A stretch of 46,449 nucleotides of DNA, taken from a virus. This document shows positions 31,883 through 40,540 of the stretch, in pieces. The position numbers and the translations under genes were made by a program. The notes under the pieces are model-generated. The model was not told the origin of the DNA, did not search any database, and saw only the letters and a program-made list of their open reading frames with translations. Each line of letters begins with the position of its first letter. The first letter of the stretch is position 1. Location: the IMG/VR virus record IMGVR_UViG_3300021478_000005, positions 1 through 46,449 of that record. One strand, given 5' to 3'.

Positions 31883-32682
31883 GGCGGCGGCACCACGGGT
31901 GTGGTGGTGGGAATGAGCGGTGATCCCATCTGCACCCGGGCATCCACGTAGCTGTCGAGGAAGGTGATCCACGGGCCCAGCATGGGATCGCCGCCGCCAC
32001 GGGTGCGGGCGGCGCTTTCGATGAACGACCCTCCGGTGTCGATGTCGATGTCGCCGACGTCCACCACGTTGATGCGGGAAATGGAACCACCGCCGATGGC
32101 ACCCCCCATCTGCTGCGACTGGCGGCCCTGCCATTGGGGCCGGATGCACCCGAGCAGCGCCTCGTAGAGATCGCCGGGAATGGTGGTCCACCCGGCCGTG
32201 TAGGTAATCTGCGCTCGCTGGCAGCGCAGCCAATGGCTGACATCGTGGGCGTAGCCGCCCGTTGATCCGTCGAGGGTGAACAGCTTGCCGCTGGCGGCCT
32301 CGAACCTCACCAGTGTGGGGTCGGCTGTCCCGCCGTTGAGGGTGATGGCGTCCACGCTGACCACCGGGCAGTACCGCAGGAACGGCGAACCGACCGGCCA
32401 GAAATCCATCATGGGTGGCTGCACGCGGTTGGAGTGCTCGCCGATCATTCCCCAGTCATCGATGAATTGAGCCGGGGGCACGGGCAGGACGCGGCAGCAA
32501 TACTTTTCGAAACGGGCCCACACGTTGTCCATGCGCCGTTGCAGCCACGCGTCGTTGGTGGTGTCGTCGAGCGGGATGTTGAGATCGTCCTTGATCGTGT
32601 CGAGCAAACCGGGCGGCGCATCGGCCGGAGTCACGGTTTGCCCATCGGATGCCGCGAGGCGCGGCCCGTTCGGTTCGGTCAT
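31879..32682 (-). CDS. head-tail connector, gp6-like
   Basis: 267 residues. The start at 32682 has GGGAGC upstream. The N-terminal helix-rich region (DTIKDDLNIPLDDTTNDAWL) resembles the gp6 head-tail connector family. The middle carries Trp/Tyr patches and the end is Pro-rich. It is part of the connector series after the portal. Confidence 0.6.
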   Translation of the reverse strand: MTEPNGPRLAASDGQTVTPADAPPGLLDTIKDDLNIPLDDTTNDAWLQRRMDNVWARFEKYCCRVLPVPPAQFIDDWGMIGEHSNRVQPPMMDFWPVGSPFLRYCPVVSVDAITLNGGTADPTLVRFEAASGKLFTLDGSTGGYAHDVSHWLRCQRAQITYTAGWTTIPGDLYEALLGCIRPQWQGRQSQQMGGAIGGGSISRINVVDVGDIDIDTGGSFIESAARTRGGGDPMLGPWITFLDSYVDARVQMGSPLIPTTTPVVPPP

Positions 32683-32694
32683 GTGGGTTGCTCC

Positions 32695-33357
32695 CTAAGC
32701 GGCCTTGCCGAGGTGCTTGGCCACCACCGCCTCGATCACGCTTGTGAACATCGGCTTGATCGACCCCACGTCGCGGCCGTTCTCGGTGAGAACGCCGGTC
32801 GTCTCGTCCAGCGACCACGTGAGAGAACGGGCATACTTGCCGCCGACCTTCTCCCACACCCCTTCGGCGTCTGTACTGGTGGGATCGACGCCAAGGGACA
32901 TTTTCACCGCCGAATGTTCGCCGTATCGAAACACCCGGTCGCCCGGCATGTAGGTGGCTTCGGCGTTCCAGTAGCCGCGCACGATGGGGACGGCGATCTC
33001 CCGTTCGGCCTCGACCATGCGACCATCGGAGAGGTGGGCCATACAGACGAACTTGTGGTCATCGACCCAGCGCATATCAAAGCCCGCGAGCCCGACGACC
33101 AGCGGCAACCACGAGCCATCGTCATCCGCCAGGGGTTGGGCTGTGGTGTCGCGCCGCGCCATGAAGATCCCGCCATGGGCACGCACCACCGTGCCCGCGC
33201 CGTGCTTGCCCTCGGTCCACACCGGCGGCGGCACGAACGGCGGCAACGGCTTGGCCGCGATCGCACGGTCGATGTGGGCGATCAGATCGTCGCGCAGCCG
33301 GGCGAAATGTTCGGCCATAACGTCGGCAACCAGGGCGTCGATTTCCTCGCGCGTCAT
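32695..33357 (-). CDS. virion protein with two carbohydrate-binding-like motifs
   Basis: 220 residues. Two segments resemble chitin-binding type 3 (CBM5/12-like) repeats: VWTEGKHGAGTVVRAHGG with FMARRDTT (about residues 46-75) and YWNAEATYMPGDRVFRYG (about 129-146). Such modules are common on phage decoration proteins. The N-terminus is helical (MTREEIDALVADVMAEHF). ATGA overlap with the portal gene. The role could be capsid decoration or neck. Confidence 0.5.
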   Translation of the reverse strand: MTREEIDALVADVMAEHFARLRDDLIAHIDRAIAAKPLPPFVPPPVWTEGKHGAGTVVRAHGGIFMARRDTTAQPLADDDGSWLPLVVGLAGFDMRWVDDHKFVCMAHLSDGRMVEAEREIAVPIVRGYWNAEATYMPGDRVFRYGEHSAVKMSLGVDPTSTDAEGVWEKVGGKYARSLTWSLDETTGVLTENGRDVGSIKPMFTSVIEAVVAKHLGKAA

Positions 33358-34736
33358 GCGGCCCTCCGTAGTCGATCGCGGACCATCGAGCGCACGCGCA
33401 ACGGATCGGGTGCGCTTTCGGTGGTGGCGGGTGCCGGTGGTTGATCGGCGGGACCGGGCGCGGGGTCGGCCGCCGGTGGTGGAGCGTTGGCCGCCGACAG
33501 CGGCACGTACTGCATCTGCACGCGCGGTTCCTCGCCGCCCGGAACGGGTTCAAGGCCCTCTTGTGCCCGCACTTCGTTGATGGATTGCCACCCGGCGTTA
33601 AGCGACGCCTGATAGGCCGTATAGCGGACGTCGATCTCGGTGCGCAGCAATTGGGTGAGGTCGAACTTGATTTCGTAGGTGATGGGAAACTGAAAGGCGC
33701 GTTCGAACCGCTTCTCGATCGACTCGATGTGCCAGGCGAGACACCCGGTTAGATACGCGCGGGCGAGCTGTTCACTGTTGCGATAGGTCACCTTGCTCAC
33801 GTCGCCCAGCATGAACGTGGGCACCCGGAACACCCGGGCCACGTCCTCCACCGACCATCGAAGCTGCTCGATCAGTTGCGCGTCCTGCGCGGTTATGGTG
33901 ATCGGCTTCCAGTCCAGACCGTTGGGCAGGATGGCCACCTTGCCGTATTCGCGTCCCCGATAGGCGATGTCCCATTCTTCCTTGGCCTTGCGCCTCTGTT
34001 CGTCACCGAGGTTGATCGTCGATTGCAGAAGTCCCGAAGGCCGCGCCGAGTTGGCGAAGAACTGCTGGCTGTCCTGAAGGATTTTGATCCCCACCGCGCT
34101 GGAGGCCGCCGCGGCGAAGATCGGCGTCACCCCGATCAGGGGGAACCCCGGCACCAGCGGCAGGCGATGGTGGATCATGTCCCGTTCGGGCACCCGGGTG
34201 TTGACCTTGAGCCCGGCCAGAAAATCCTCGCCGCACTCGTAGAACACCGAACCGTCTTCGGCGATGTAGGGGCGCACCCGATAGGGGTTGAGGACGTGAA
34301 GCTCGGTGGTCTCCCCTCGGCCGTTGCGCCGGCCCGTGTACATGTAGGCGTTGCCCTGCAGCAGATAGCTTTGGACGAACGAATAGATCAGGTCGGCGCG
34401 GGTCTGATACTCGTTGGGATCGCGGAACAGGCCGGCATAGTAGTCGGTGCGCTGCAGGGACCGGGCACCCGTGTCCAAGTCCACCTCGTAGATCATCAAC
34501 GGTAGCTTGGCCACGTCGCTGGCGATGGTGTTGACGCACGCGTAGACCGCCGAGAACGCCACCAGTTCGAGCCCTTGCTGGTGGTTGCGCTGATACATGG
34601 TCTGCCACCAGCCGGGTGGTCCACGGTCGCCATTGCCCGGGCCGCTCGGCCACAGCCACTGTCCGGTCGGTGCCGCCTTGGCGAACAACGCGGCGGCCAG
34701 ACGGCCCAGCCATCGGCGGGAAACGAGCGCGGCCAT
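33354..34736 (-). CDS. portal protein, HK97 family
   Basis: 460 residues. HK97 portal signatures: FSAVYACVNTIASDVAKLPL (stem/wing region), VQSYLLQGNAYMY, WSVEDVARVFRVPTFMLGD. It ends in a Pro/Ala-rich tail. It forms the dodecameric ring at the head vertex and docks the terminase. It lies after the major capsid gene, not directly after terL as in HK97. Confidence 0.9.
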   Translation of the reverse strand: MAALVSRRWLGRLAAALFAKAAPTGQWLWPSGPGNGDRGPPGWWQTMYQRNHQQGLELVAFSAVYACVNTIASDVAKLPLMIYEVDLDTGARSLQRTDYYAGLFRDPNEYQTRADLIYSFVQSYLLQGNAYMYTGRRNGRGETTELHVLNPYRVRPYIAEDGSVFYECGEDFLAGLKVNTRVPERDMIHHRLPLVPGFPLIGVTPIFAAAASSAVGIKILQDSQQFFANSARPSGLLQSTINLGDEQRRKAKEEWDIAYRGREYGKVAILPNGLDWKPITITAQDAQLIEQLRWSVEDVARVFRVPTFMLGDVSKVTYRNSEQLARAYLTGCLAWHIESIEKRFERAFQFPITYEIKFDLTQLLRTEIDVRYTAYQASLNAGWQSINEVRAQEGLEPVPGGEEPRVQMQYVPLSAANAPPPAADPAPGPADQPPAPATTESAPDPLRVRSMVRDRLRRAA

Positions 34737-34946
34737 CTATCGATCCGAACGCATGTCGCGCCGATTGTAGGCGGCAACCTGGTCGGCGTCGGTCGGCCTC
34801 ACATCGCGAACGAAATTCAACGCCTTCAGATCGGCCGCGTCGGCCGCCGTCATTCGCACGATGTCGTTGGCCCACACCTCTTTGCCGTTGTGCTTGAAGC
34901 GAGCGCCAGCCACCACGGTGACAAGGCCATCGTCCTTTTTGGCCAT
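34737..34946 (-). CDS. small head-associated protein
   Basis: 69 residues from ATG 34946. Beta-rich, with a VAGARFKHNGKEVWANDIV core, and ends at the portal start. A small protein between capsid and portal may be a head decoration or stabilising protein. A start at 34988 would run through the terminator hairpin and is unlikely. Confidence 0.5.
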   Translation of the reverse strand: MAKKDDGLVTVVAGARFKHNGKEVWANDIVRMTAADAADLKALNFVRDVRPTDADQVAAYNRRDMRSDR

Positions 34947-34960
34947 CGCTACCTCCAAAG

Positions 34961-34985
34961 AAAAACCGGGGCACAAAGGCCCCGG
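34961..34985 (-). terminator. intrinsic terminator after major capsid gene
   Basis: Leftward reading: CCGGGGC / GCCCCGG stem (34966-34985, perfect 7 bp, 6-base loop) followed by five T. It would end most mRNA after the capsid gene and before the small head gene, and so may separate high capsid expression from the rest. Confidence 0.8.
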
Positions 34986-35012
34986 CAAGTTTGGCTGCCA
35001 AATCCCCCTCGA

Positions 35013-36437
35013 TCAGGTCTGGAAGCCCGAGATGTAGCCCACGGCCTTGTCGTGGCGCCGAACCCAATACTGGTACTGTTCGGCGCGGATCGCCCACATG
35101 TTCATCTGGAACATGGAGGCCAGCGGCGTGGGCGGCGTGGCGGGGGCGCTGTCGAGCTGCAACGACGCTTCGTTGCTGGCCTGCACGTCGATCACGGGAT
35201 CGCTGGCGTGGAAAATCTGCGACGCGTCGCAGAGGATGATGTTGCTCTGGCCGATGGGCACTACCGTTGACGTGGCGATGTTGTTGCTCTCGATCACCGG
35301 ATAACCCCGGAACGTCGGGTTGACCCCGGCGATCAGCGTGCCGCCCGCTCCCGACAGCTCGGGGAAGGCGATCAGGTCTTGGCTGGTGCGGGTGTTCTGC
35401 AACGTGATCCGCGCGGCTGGCGTCATCAGCCAGTACATCGAGGTCATCGGCAGGTTGGCCGCCGCCATCTGCTTGAGCAGGTTGGTGACGTCGGCGGTGA
35501 TCGCCGCCACGGTGACCCCCGTGCTTGGCACCACCACCACGTTCGTGCCCGCCACACCGTTGGTGACCGCGCCCGGGCGAACCCCGGCGGCCGGGGCAAC
35601 GGTCGGGTCCACGAACTGCGTGTCGAGGAACTGGACGATGGTGTTGACCAGATCGTCGCGCACCAGCATTTCGGCGCTGGGGTCCGCGAACCGGATCAGC
35701 TCGTCGGTGATCACGCTGATCACCGAGGTCTTGGCCCACGGGATCGGCAGGCGATCGAAGCTGAGAGCGGCCACCGGCTTGCTCTGCCCTTCACCCACCC
35801 ACCCGGCGGTTGCGCCGCCGGTCTGCCGGGGAATGCTCACGTTGAACGGCACGGACCGCAGCGGCAGCCTGCCGATGATGGTCTGCGGCCGAAGGAACTC
35901 GATGAATTCCGACGACAGGTTCTGCGCGTAGATCAGCGGCCCCGCCCACGTTGCGTTCGTCGCGGTTCCCGCCGCCACCGCCGCCCGCAGCACTTCACCG
36001 GGCAGTTCCCCGGTCTGTGCCATGGCACGCAAAACGATCTCCACCTCGGGGGTGGTGTCCTTCCAGCGGAGGGCGGCAAACTCGGCCGCCGCGTGGGCGT
36101 TGCCCTTGTTGCGGGCCATGGCCGTCACGAGCCGCACGAACCCCTGGCCCTTGAACGGCTTGAACGCCCGCACCTCGAGGCCGGGTGTCGGCTTGGGTGG
36201 TTCCAGCGGCGTCGGCGCGGGCTTCGCCGTCCGGGCCATCATCTGTTCCGCCGCCTCGAGGCGGCCCATCTGGTCGTCGATGTCTTTCACTTCACCTTGG
36301 GCCTTGTCGAACGCCTTCTGTTCGTCCTCGGTGAACAGGCGACCCTCGGCTTCGGCCAATTGTGCGGCCCCCATCATTGCGTCGATGTGGCCGTTGCGCT
36401 TGGCCTGTAGTCCGTCGATCTGTTTTCTAAGCGACAT
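35013..36437 (-). CDS. major capsid protein, HK97 fold
   Basis: 474 residues from ATG 36437 (MSLRKQIDGLQAKRNGHID). Residues 1-90 are a coiled scaffold-like delta domain, probably removed by the adjacent protease. The rest has HK97 capsid traits: P-domain region ATNATWAGPLIYAQNLSSE, FIEFLRPQTIIGRLPLRS, and the C-terminal YQYWVRRHDKAVGYI. The start overlaps the 3' end of the protease gene by 11 bp. Confidence 0.85.
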   Translation of the reverse strand: MSLRKQIDGLQAKRNGHIDAMMGAAQLAEAEGRLFTEDEQKAFDKAQGEVKDIDDQMGRLEAAEQMMARTAKPAPTPLEPPKPTPGLEVRAFKPFKGQGFVRLVTAMARNKGNAHAAAEFAALRWKDTTPEVEIVLRAMAQTGELPGEVLRAAVAAGTATNATWAGPLIYAQNLSSEFIEFLRPQTIIGRLPLRSVPFNVSIPRQTGGATAGWVGEGQSKPVAALSFDRLPIPWAKTSVISVITDELIRFADPSAEMLVRDDLVNTIVQFLDTQFVDPTVAPAAGVRPGAVTNGVAGTNVVVVPSTGVTVAAITADVTNLLKQMAAANLPMTSMYWLMTPAARITLQNTRTSQDLIAFPELSGAGGTLIAGVNPTFRGYPVIESNNIATSTVVPIGQSNIILCDASQIFHASDPVIDVQASNEASLQLDSAPATPPTPLASMFQMNMWAIRAEQYQYWVRRHDKAVGYISGFQT

Positions 36438-37089
36438 GGTTGCCACCATTAAAAAAGCCCGGCTTGAACCGGGCGATGGTGAGAAGGTTGCGCCGTCTTT
36501 GACCCACGACGCGGGCACCTGCCCTCTCGTCGAAGACCATCAATCGACGTTGCGTCGCATCGCTGAACGCGAGCGAGCGGGCGAGGGCGAGGGCCTGCGG
36601 ATTGGCAGGCACCGGCACCACGCTTAATTCGAGCAGCTCCTGTCCGACGTACTCGTAGCCGGTCGGCCATTTCTCATGCTTGGGATCGTCCTCGGCCCAC
36701 AGCATGTTCGGCTTTTGGGTGGGCAGGAAACCCACAGACACGGCGTTGATGAACCCGCCCTGAAGGCCCTTGTAAACATCGTCGGCGATAGCGTTGTCAC
36801 CCTCGGGGCGAAACTCCACGCTGGCGATCAGGCGCGTTCCTTCGACGTGGATGTCGGGCACCTTGCCGATGGGTGGTTCCCTCGATTGGTGCGACCACAG
36901 CAGCACGTTGTTAATTCGGAAGTTGCGGAGATCCCATCCGCTTGCCCGAACGATGTCGCCGTAGCGGTCCACGCTTTCATCGGACGCCACGAAGGTGGCG
37001 GTGCGTTTGCCGTCGGCGGTGACGATCCTGTCGATCTTGCCGTCGCGGATCAGGTGTTCGCCAACCTTGGGCATCGGGCGCTGGTTCAT
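36427..37089 (-). CDS. prohead protease, HK97 family (S78-like)
   Basis: 220 residues. Catalytic motif regions visible: LLWSHQSREPPIGKV (the catalytic His in WSHQ) and FINAVSVGFLPTQ (the catalytic Ser), then LLELSVVPVPANP. It cleaves the capsid delta domain during maturation. A terminator-like hairpin lies in its last codons. Gene order is protease, capsid, portal. Confidence 0.85.
   Translation of the reverse strand: MNQRPMPKVGEHLIRDGKIDRIVTADGKRTATFVASDESVDRYGDIVRASGWDLRNFRINNVLLWSHQSREPPIGKVPDIHVEGTRLIASVEFRPEGDNAIADDVYKGLQGGFINAVSVGFLPTQKPNMLWAEDDPKHEKWPTGYEYVGQELLELSVVPVPANPQALALARSLAFSDATQRRLMVFDERAGARVVGQRRRNLLTIARFKPGFFNGGNHVA
36451..36474 (-). terminator. terminator-like hairpin in 3' end of protease gene, before capsid
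   Basis: On the leftward strand: GCCCGG / CCGGGC 6-bp stem with a 6-base loop (36457-36474) followed by six T. It lies inside protease codons (reading RFKPGFF), just before the capsid start at 36437. Either an attenuator or an RNA-processing element; together with 34961-34985 it brackets the capsid gene. Confidence 0.6.
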
Positions 37090-37101
37090 GGTGACTGTTC
37101 C

Positions 37102-37269
37102 CTATCGTTCGCGCCGACCGACACGGTTGCTCGTGGGCTTGGCGCTTTTGACGGCGGTGGACTTCAGGCCGAGTTTGCCGCGCGCCTTCTGGACCTGGGC
37201 CTTGGACGCCACGTGCGAGGTGAGGCCCAGCCGTCCGCGCGGGCGCGTGTGGCCGGTCTTGGTGGGCAT
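37102..37269 (-). CDS. small basic protein
   Basis: 55 residues from ATG 37269. Strongly basic with repeats RGRLGLTSHVA and RGKLGLKSTAV, suggesting an internal duplication. Found between terL and the protease. Function unknown; longer readings of this frame are shadows of terL. Confidence 0.45.
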   Translation of the reverse strand: MPTKTGHTRPRGRLGLTSHVASKAQVQKARGKLGLKSTAVKSAKPTSNRVGRRER

Positions 37270-37280
37270 GGTGCCTCCGA

Positions 37281-39002
37281 TCAGATGATGAAAATCGACT
37301 GGTCGCCGCCGGCGAGGCTCGCGGTGTAGCGGCCGATGGCCATGATCAGCGCCGTCATCCCGTCGATGCGGCCGACGCTGTGGCTCTTGTGGGGCATCTC
37401 GTTGAGGTTCTTGTCCCGTTGCACTTTGAGGTTGGACGCCATCACGGTCAGCACCGGGTTGTTGCCGTGGTCGAGGATGTGGGCCGCCAGCATGGCCGCC
37501 AGTTCCTTGGTCGGCGCGGTGTAGGACCGCAACCCCTGAATAAACTCCACCATGTTGACGCCTTCCGACATCAGCTCGCCCGAAAGCTGCGTGGCGTTCC
37601 ATGGATCGAACGCGATGTCCTGAAGGTCGAACCGCTTGGTGTCCGCCAAGACCGCCGCCTTGATCTCGGCGTGGTCGACCACGTTGCCCGGCGTCACCTC
37701 GATCCATCCCTCGTCCACCCAGCGGCGATAGGGCATTCGATCGCGGTCGGCCCGTTGCTCCAAAGTGTCGGCAGGCATCCAGAACCGCGCGGCCACCCGC
37801 ATCCGCCCGTCCTGATCGGGTTCGAACAGCTTTACGAACGCGGAAATGTCGATCTTGCTCGACAGGTCGAGCCCGCCCCAGCAGCGCATCCGTTCGATCT
37901 TGTCGGGGTCGAACCGTCCCCGGCTGTTCCTGTTCCATTGTTCCATGTCGATGGCGTTTTCGACGCTGGCGGTTCGGACGTTGAGCCGCAGCCGCTTGAA
38001 CGCGTTCAACGAGTCGGGAGACTTGGCCGCCTTGCGGGCCTGCCGCCGCAGGTCATCGAGCTTTACGCTGACGCCGAGATTGGGATTTGCCTTGGCCCAT
38101 GCCTTGGGATCGTCCCATCGATCGCCCTTGTCGATGGTGGCGATGAAGGCGAACACGTCGTCGTCCTCCACCACCGCTTCCAGCACCTTGATCGCGTAGT
38201 CGTTCTCCGTGGCGTACACGCTCTCCGGGCTGTCGTCGCCCGCCGTTGTGATGATCCACAACAGGGGCTGACGGCGCGATCCCATGGCCGTGTCCATCAC
38301 GTCGAGCAAGGCCCGGGTGCGGTGCCGGTGGAGCTCGTCGATCAGCACGCAATGAGGGTTGAGACCGTCCAGTGTGCGCTCGTCGCTCGACAGGGGTTCG
38401 AACTTGCTGCCGGTGGCGTCGATGGACAGGTTGAGCTTGAACCGGGCCACCATGGCGGCCAGTTCCGGTGACGTGGCCACCATCCTCTTGGCTTCGTCGA
38501 AAATGATCCGCGCCTGGTCGCGCTTGGTGGCGGCGGCGTAGATCTCCGCGCCGGGTTCGTCGTCGCACAGCAGGATGTCCAGCCCCACGCCCGCCAGCAG
38601 GGTGCTCTTGCCGTTCTTGCGGGGCACTTCCAGATAGGCCCACCGGAACCGCCGGGTGCCGTCGCGCCGTTTCCAGCCGAACACAGACCCCACCACGAAC
38701 CTCTGCCACGGTGACAGCACGATGGGCTGGCGGGCCCACTCCCCTTTGGAGTGGCGCAAAAAGTCGCCGTAGAACTCCATCCGGAACTGCGCGGCGTGGA
38801 CGTCGAAAAACAGACCCCGTTTCTTCCCCGTTTTCAGGTCCTGCAGGTGGCGACGGCAGGCCAGCATCACGTAGCGGCAGGCCGGGATGGTCTTGGCCAC
38901 CACCGCCCGGGCATAGGCGGAAACGTCGTCAGCCGTCGAGCCGGTCGGGTTTCCTTGCGAGGTACGCCGAGAGCCGCGTGACGCCGATCGGTCTGCCGCC
39001 AT
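37281..39002 (-). CDS. terL: terminase large subunit
   Basis: 573 residues from ATG 39002, overlapping terS by 74 bp; the exact start is uncertain because the frame stays open upstream. ATPase: VPRKNGKSTLLAG (Walker A) and HCVLIDELH (Walker B). Nuclease: WGGLDLSSKIDIS and later acidic residues (IDGMTALIMAIGRY). It belongs to the HK97-type Terminase_1 group, which usually uses cos ends. It drives DNA into the prohead. Confidence 0.9.
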   Translation of the reverse strand: MAADRSASRGSRRTSQGNPTGSTADDVSAYARAVVAKTIPACRYVMLACRRHLQDLKTGKKRGLFFDVHAAQFRMEFYGDFLRHSKGEWARQPIVLSPWQRFVVGSVFGWKRRDGTRRFRWAYLEVPRKNGKSTLLAGVGLDILLCDDEPGAEIYAAATKRDQARIIFDEAKRMVATSPELAAMVARFKLNLSIDATGSKFEPLSSDERTLDGLNPHCVLIDELHRHRTRALLDVMDTAMGSRRQPLLWIITTAGDDSPESVYATENDYAIKVLEAVVEDDDVFAFIATIDKGDRWDDPKAWAKANPNLGVSVKLDDLRRQARKAAKSPDSLNAFKRLRLNVRTASVENAIDMEQWNRNSRGRFDPDKIERMRCWGGLDLSSKIDISAFVKLFEPDQDGRMRVAARFWMPADTLEQRADRDRMPYRRWVDEGWIEVTPGNVVDHAEIKAAVLADTKRFDLQDIAFDPWNATQLSGELMSEGVNMVEFIQGLRSYTAPTKELAAMLAAHILDHGNNPVLTVMASNLKVQRDKNLNEMPHKSHSVGRIDGMTALIMAIGRYTASLAGGDQSIFII

Positions 39003-39435
39003 CCGAAAACTCCGGGGCTCGACTGCCCAGCCCAGCACGCGCCGCCGGGCTGAACCCCAACTCGGACACAACGCGTATCATGATCAGGGCTTGGCGGTTA
39101 AGGATCGACAGGTAAGGGTTTTGAATGATGTTGCCGTCTTTGGTGGTCACCACGTCCCCGAGCTGGCCCACCTTGGCTGCGGCGTTGGCGTGTTTGACGC
39201 AGGCCACCACCCACACCACCAGAATTTCCCGGTCGGTGGCCGTCAGCAGGCCGGGTGGTGCCCATTCGAGGGCGTAGGCCCACTGTTCCCGCTGTTCGTC
39301 GTTGAACCAGAGGGGTGGAGCCCACAACTGGCCCTGCCCTTGGGGTTCGATGTCGGGGTCGACCGGCCGCCGCCCGGGATTGCCGTGCAATACCTTGAGC
39401 ATGGTTGGCACTGGCTTGCGTCCGGCTGTCATCAT
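38929..39435 (-). CDS. terS: terminase small subunit, P27 family
   Basis: 168 residues. N-terminal LKVLHGNPGRRP, then PPLWFNDEQREQWAY and LLTATDREILVVW, the P27 family pattern. The C-terminus (LGFSPAARAGLG) is also typical. It recognises the packaging site and passes DNA to TerL. It directly follows queE by a 4-bp overlap, so the packaging site is not between them. Confidence 0.8.
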   Translation of the reverse strand: MMTAGRKPVPTMLKVLHGNPGRRPVDPDIEPQGQGQLWAPPLWFNDEQREQWAYALEWAPPGLLTATDREILVVWVVACVKHANAAAKVGQLGDVVTTKDGNIIQNPYLSILNRQALIMIRVVSELGFSPAARAGLGSRAPEFSDGGRPIGVTRLSAYLARKPDRLDG

Positions 39436-40094
39436 CGCACCGAGATCAATTTGTGGGTCTGGATCGACAGTCGCCAGTTATGGGCCCGGCACGCCTCGAT
39501 GCAGAGCTTCGTGGCGGCGCTGTCGAGGGACACGGGCTGAAGGCTGATCTTGTCGCGCTCGATCAGGTCGCCCAGCGGTTCGATCACCTCGAGGAATTTT
39601 TCGATGTCCTCTTGGTCGGCCACGGGCAGCTTGATCTCGTCGGCCCGGATCATCACCCCCGGCAGAACATCGAGCCCGCCGGGCATGTCGATCTTGGGCG
39701 ACACGGTCACCCACGTGTCGATCGACACGTTGACGGGATAGGTGCCGCTGGTTTCGATCTGCACGCGCCCGTGGCGGCCCAGCAGAACGGTGAGGTCGTA
39801 GATGTCCTGCGCCGCCGGTTCGCCACCCGTGATCACGAAATGCCGCTGCCCCAGTTCCAGCGCCACGTCTTCGATCTGCTCGGCGGTCATCGGCGACCAG
39901 GTCGGCGCGTCGCCGGTTTTGTGGAGCATCACGTCGATGTCCACCTCCTTGCGGCTCGCCGTGGGCCACGTGTGCTTGGTGTCGCACCACGGGCACCCGA
40001 CCGGACAGCCCTGCAGGCGGATGAACGTAGCGGGCACTCCTGCGAACACTCCCTCACCTTGGAGGGTGGCGAAGATTTCGTTGACGTTGATCAT
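39432..40094 (-). CDS. queE: 7-carboxy-7-deazaguanine synthase
   Basis: 220 residues from ATG 40094. Radical-SAM CxxxCxxC at residues 30-37 (GCPVGCPWCD) after the LQGEGVFAGVP start; VITGGEPAAQD is the SAM-binding GGEP motif. It converts 6-carboxy-tetrahydropterin to 7-carboxy-7-deazaguanine (CDG). Overlaps queD by ATGA. Fits the deazaguanine pathway with folE and queD upstream. Confidence 0.9.
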   Translation of the reverse strand: MINVNEIFATLQGEGVFAGVPATFIRLQGCPVGCPWCDTKHTWPTASRKEVDIDVMLHKTGDAPTWSPMTAEQIEDVALELGQRHFVITGGEPAAQDIYDLTVLLGRHGRVQIETSGTYPVNVSIDTWVTVSPKIDMPGGLDVLPGVMIRADEIKLPVADQEDIEKFLEVIEPLGDLIERDKISLQPVSLDSAATKLCIEACRAHNWRLSIQTHKLISVR

Positions 40095-40540
40095 GGCCGG
40101 TATTCCGCGCTGTTGGCCCCGTGTTCGGCCACCTTGGTGCTGGCCACGCGCACGCGCCCGTTCTGGCTGGTCTCGTGGAGCCACTGGTCGGCCAGCCGCC
40201 ACACGTGATGTGCGAAGGCCTCGCATCCCACCATCGGCAACGTCACGATGTCCACCACGCCCGCGCTTTCCGCGATCGACCGCAGCGGCCACAGCGCGGG
40301 ATCGTCAATCGCCAGCACGGTCTTGTGGTCGAACGTGTCCACCACCGTTTGCTTCAACCCTTTCAGGCCGCCGAAGTCGATCACCCATCCCCGTTCGTCC
40401 AGCTCGTCGGCCTCGAACGTCACGGAGATCGCGAGCGCATATCCGTGGATTTTGGAACAGTGGCTGTCGGCCCGATGCTGCCGGAACGCGCACGACAGGC
40501 CCACATCGTGGCCCCACGTCTTGGTCACCTGCCACACCAT
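40091..40540 (-). CDS. queD: 6-carboxy-tetrahydropterin synthase, variant
   Basis: 149 residues. PTPS-like: SHCSKIHGYALAISVTF near residues 26-42 and WVIDFGGLK. The catalytic Cys (28) is kept, but two His seen in QueD metal sites appear changed: AAH to AFR and HGH to HGY, by my alignment. A QueD variant of this type occurs in phages, and it may bind metal differently. Predicted step: dihydroneopterin triphosphate to 6-carboxy-tetrahydropterin. Confidence 0.75.
   Translation of the reverse strand: MVWQVTKTWGHDVGLSCAFRQHRADSHCSKIHGYALAISVTFEADELDERGWVIDFGGLKGLKQTVVDTFDHKTVLAIDDPALWPLRSIAESAGVVDIVTLPMVGCEAFAHHVWRLADQWLHETSQNGRVRVASTKVAEHGANSAEYRP

Noticed and set aside
34947-34988. Upstream start at 34988 for the small head gene
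   Set aside because: It would place the start beyond a strong terminator hairpin; the ATG at 34946 is more likely.
37270-37938. Long leftward frame in the terL region extending the 37102 gene
   Set aside because: It is a shadow frame of the terminase gene; only the last 55 residues, after terL, look real.
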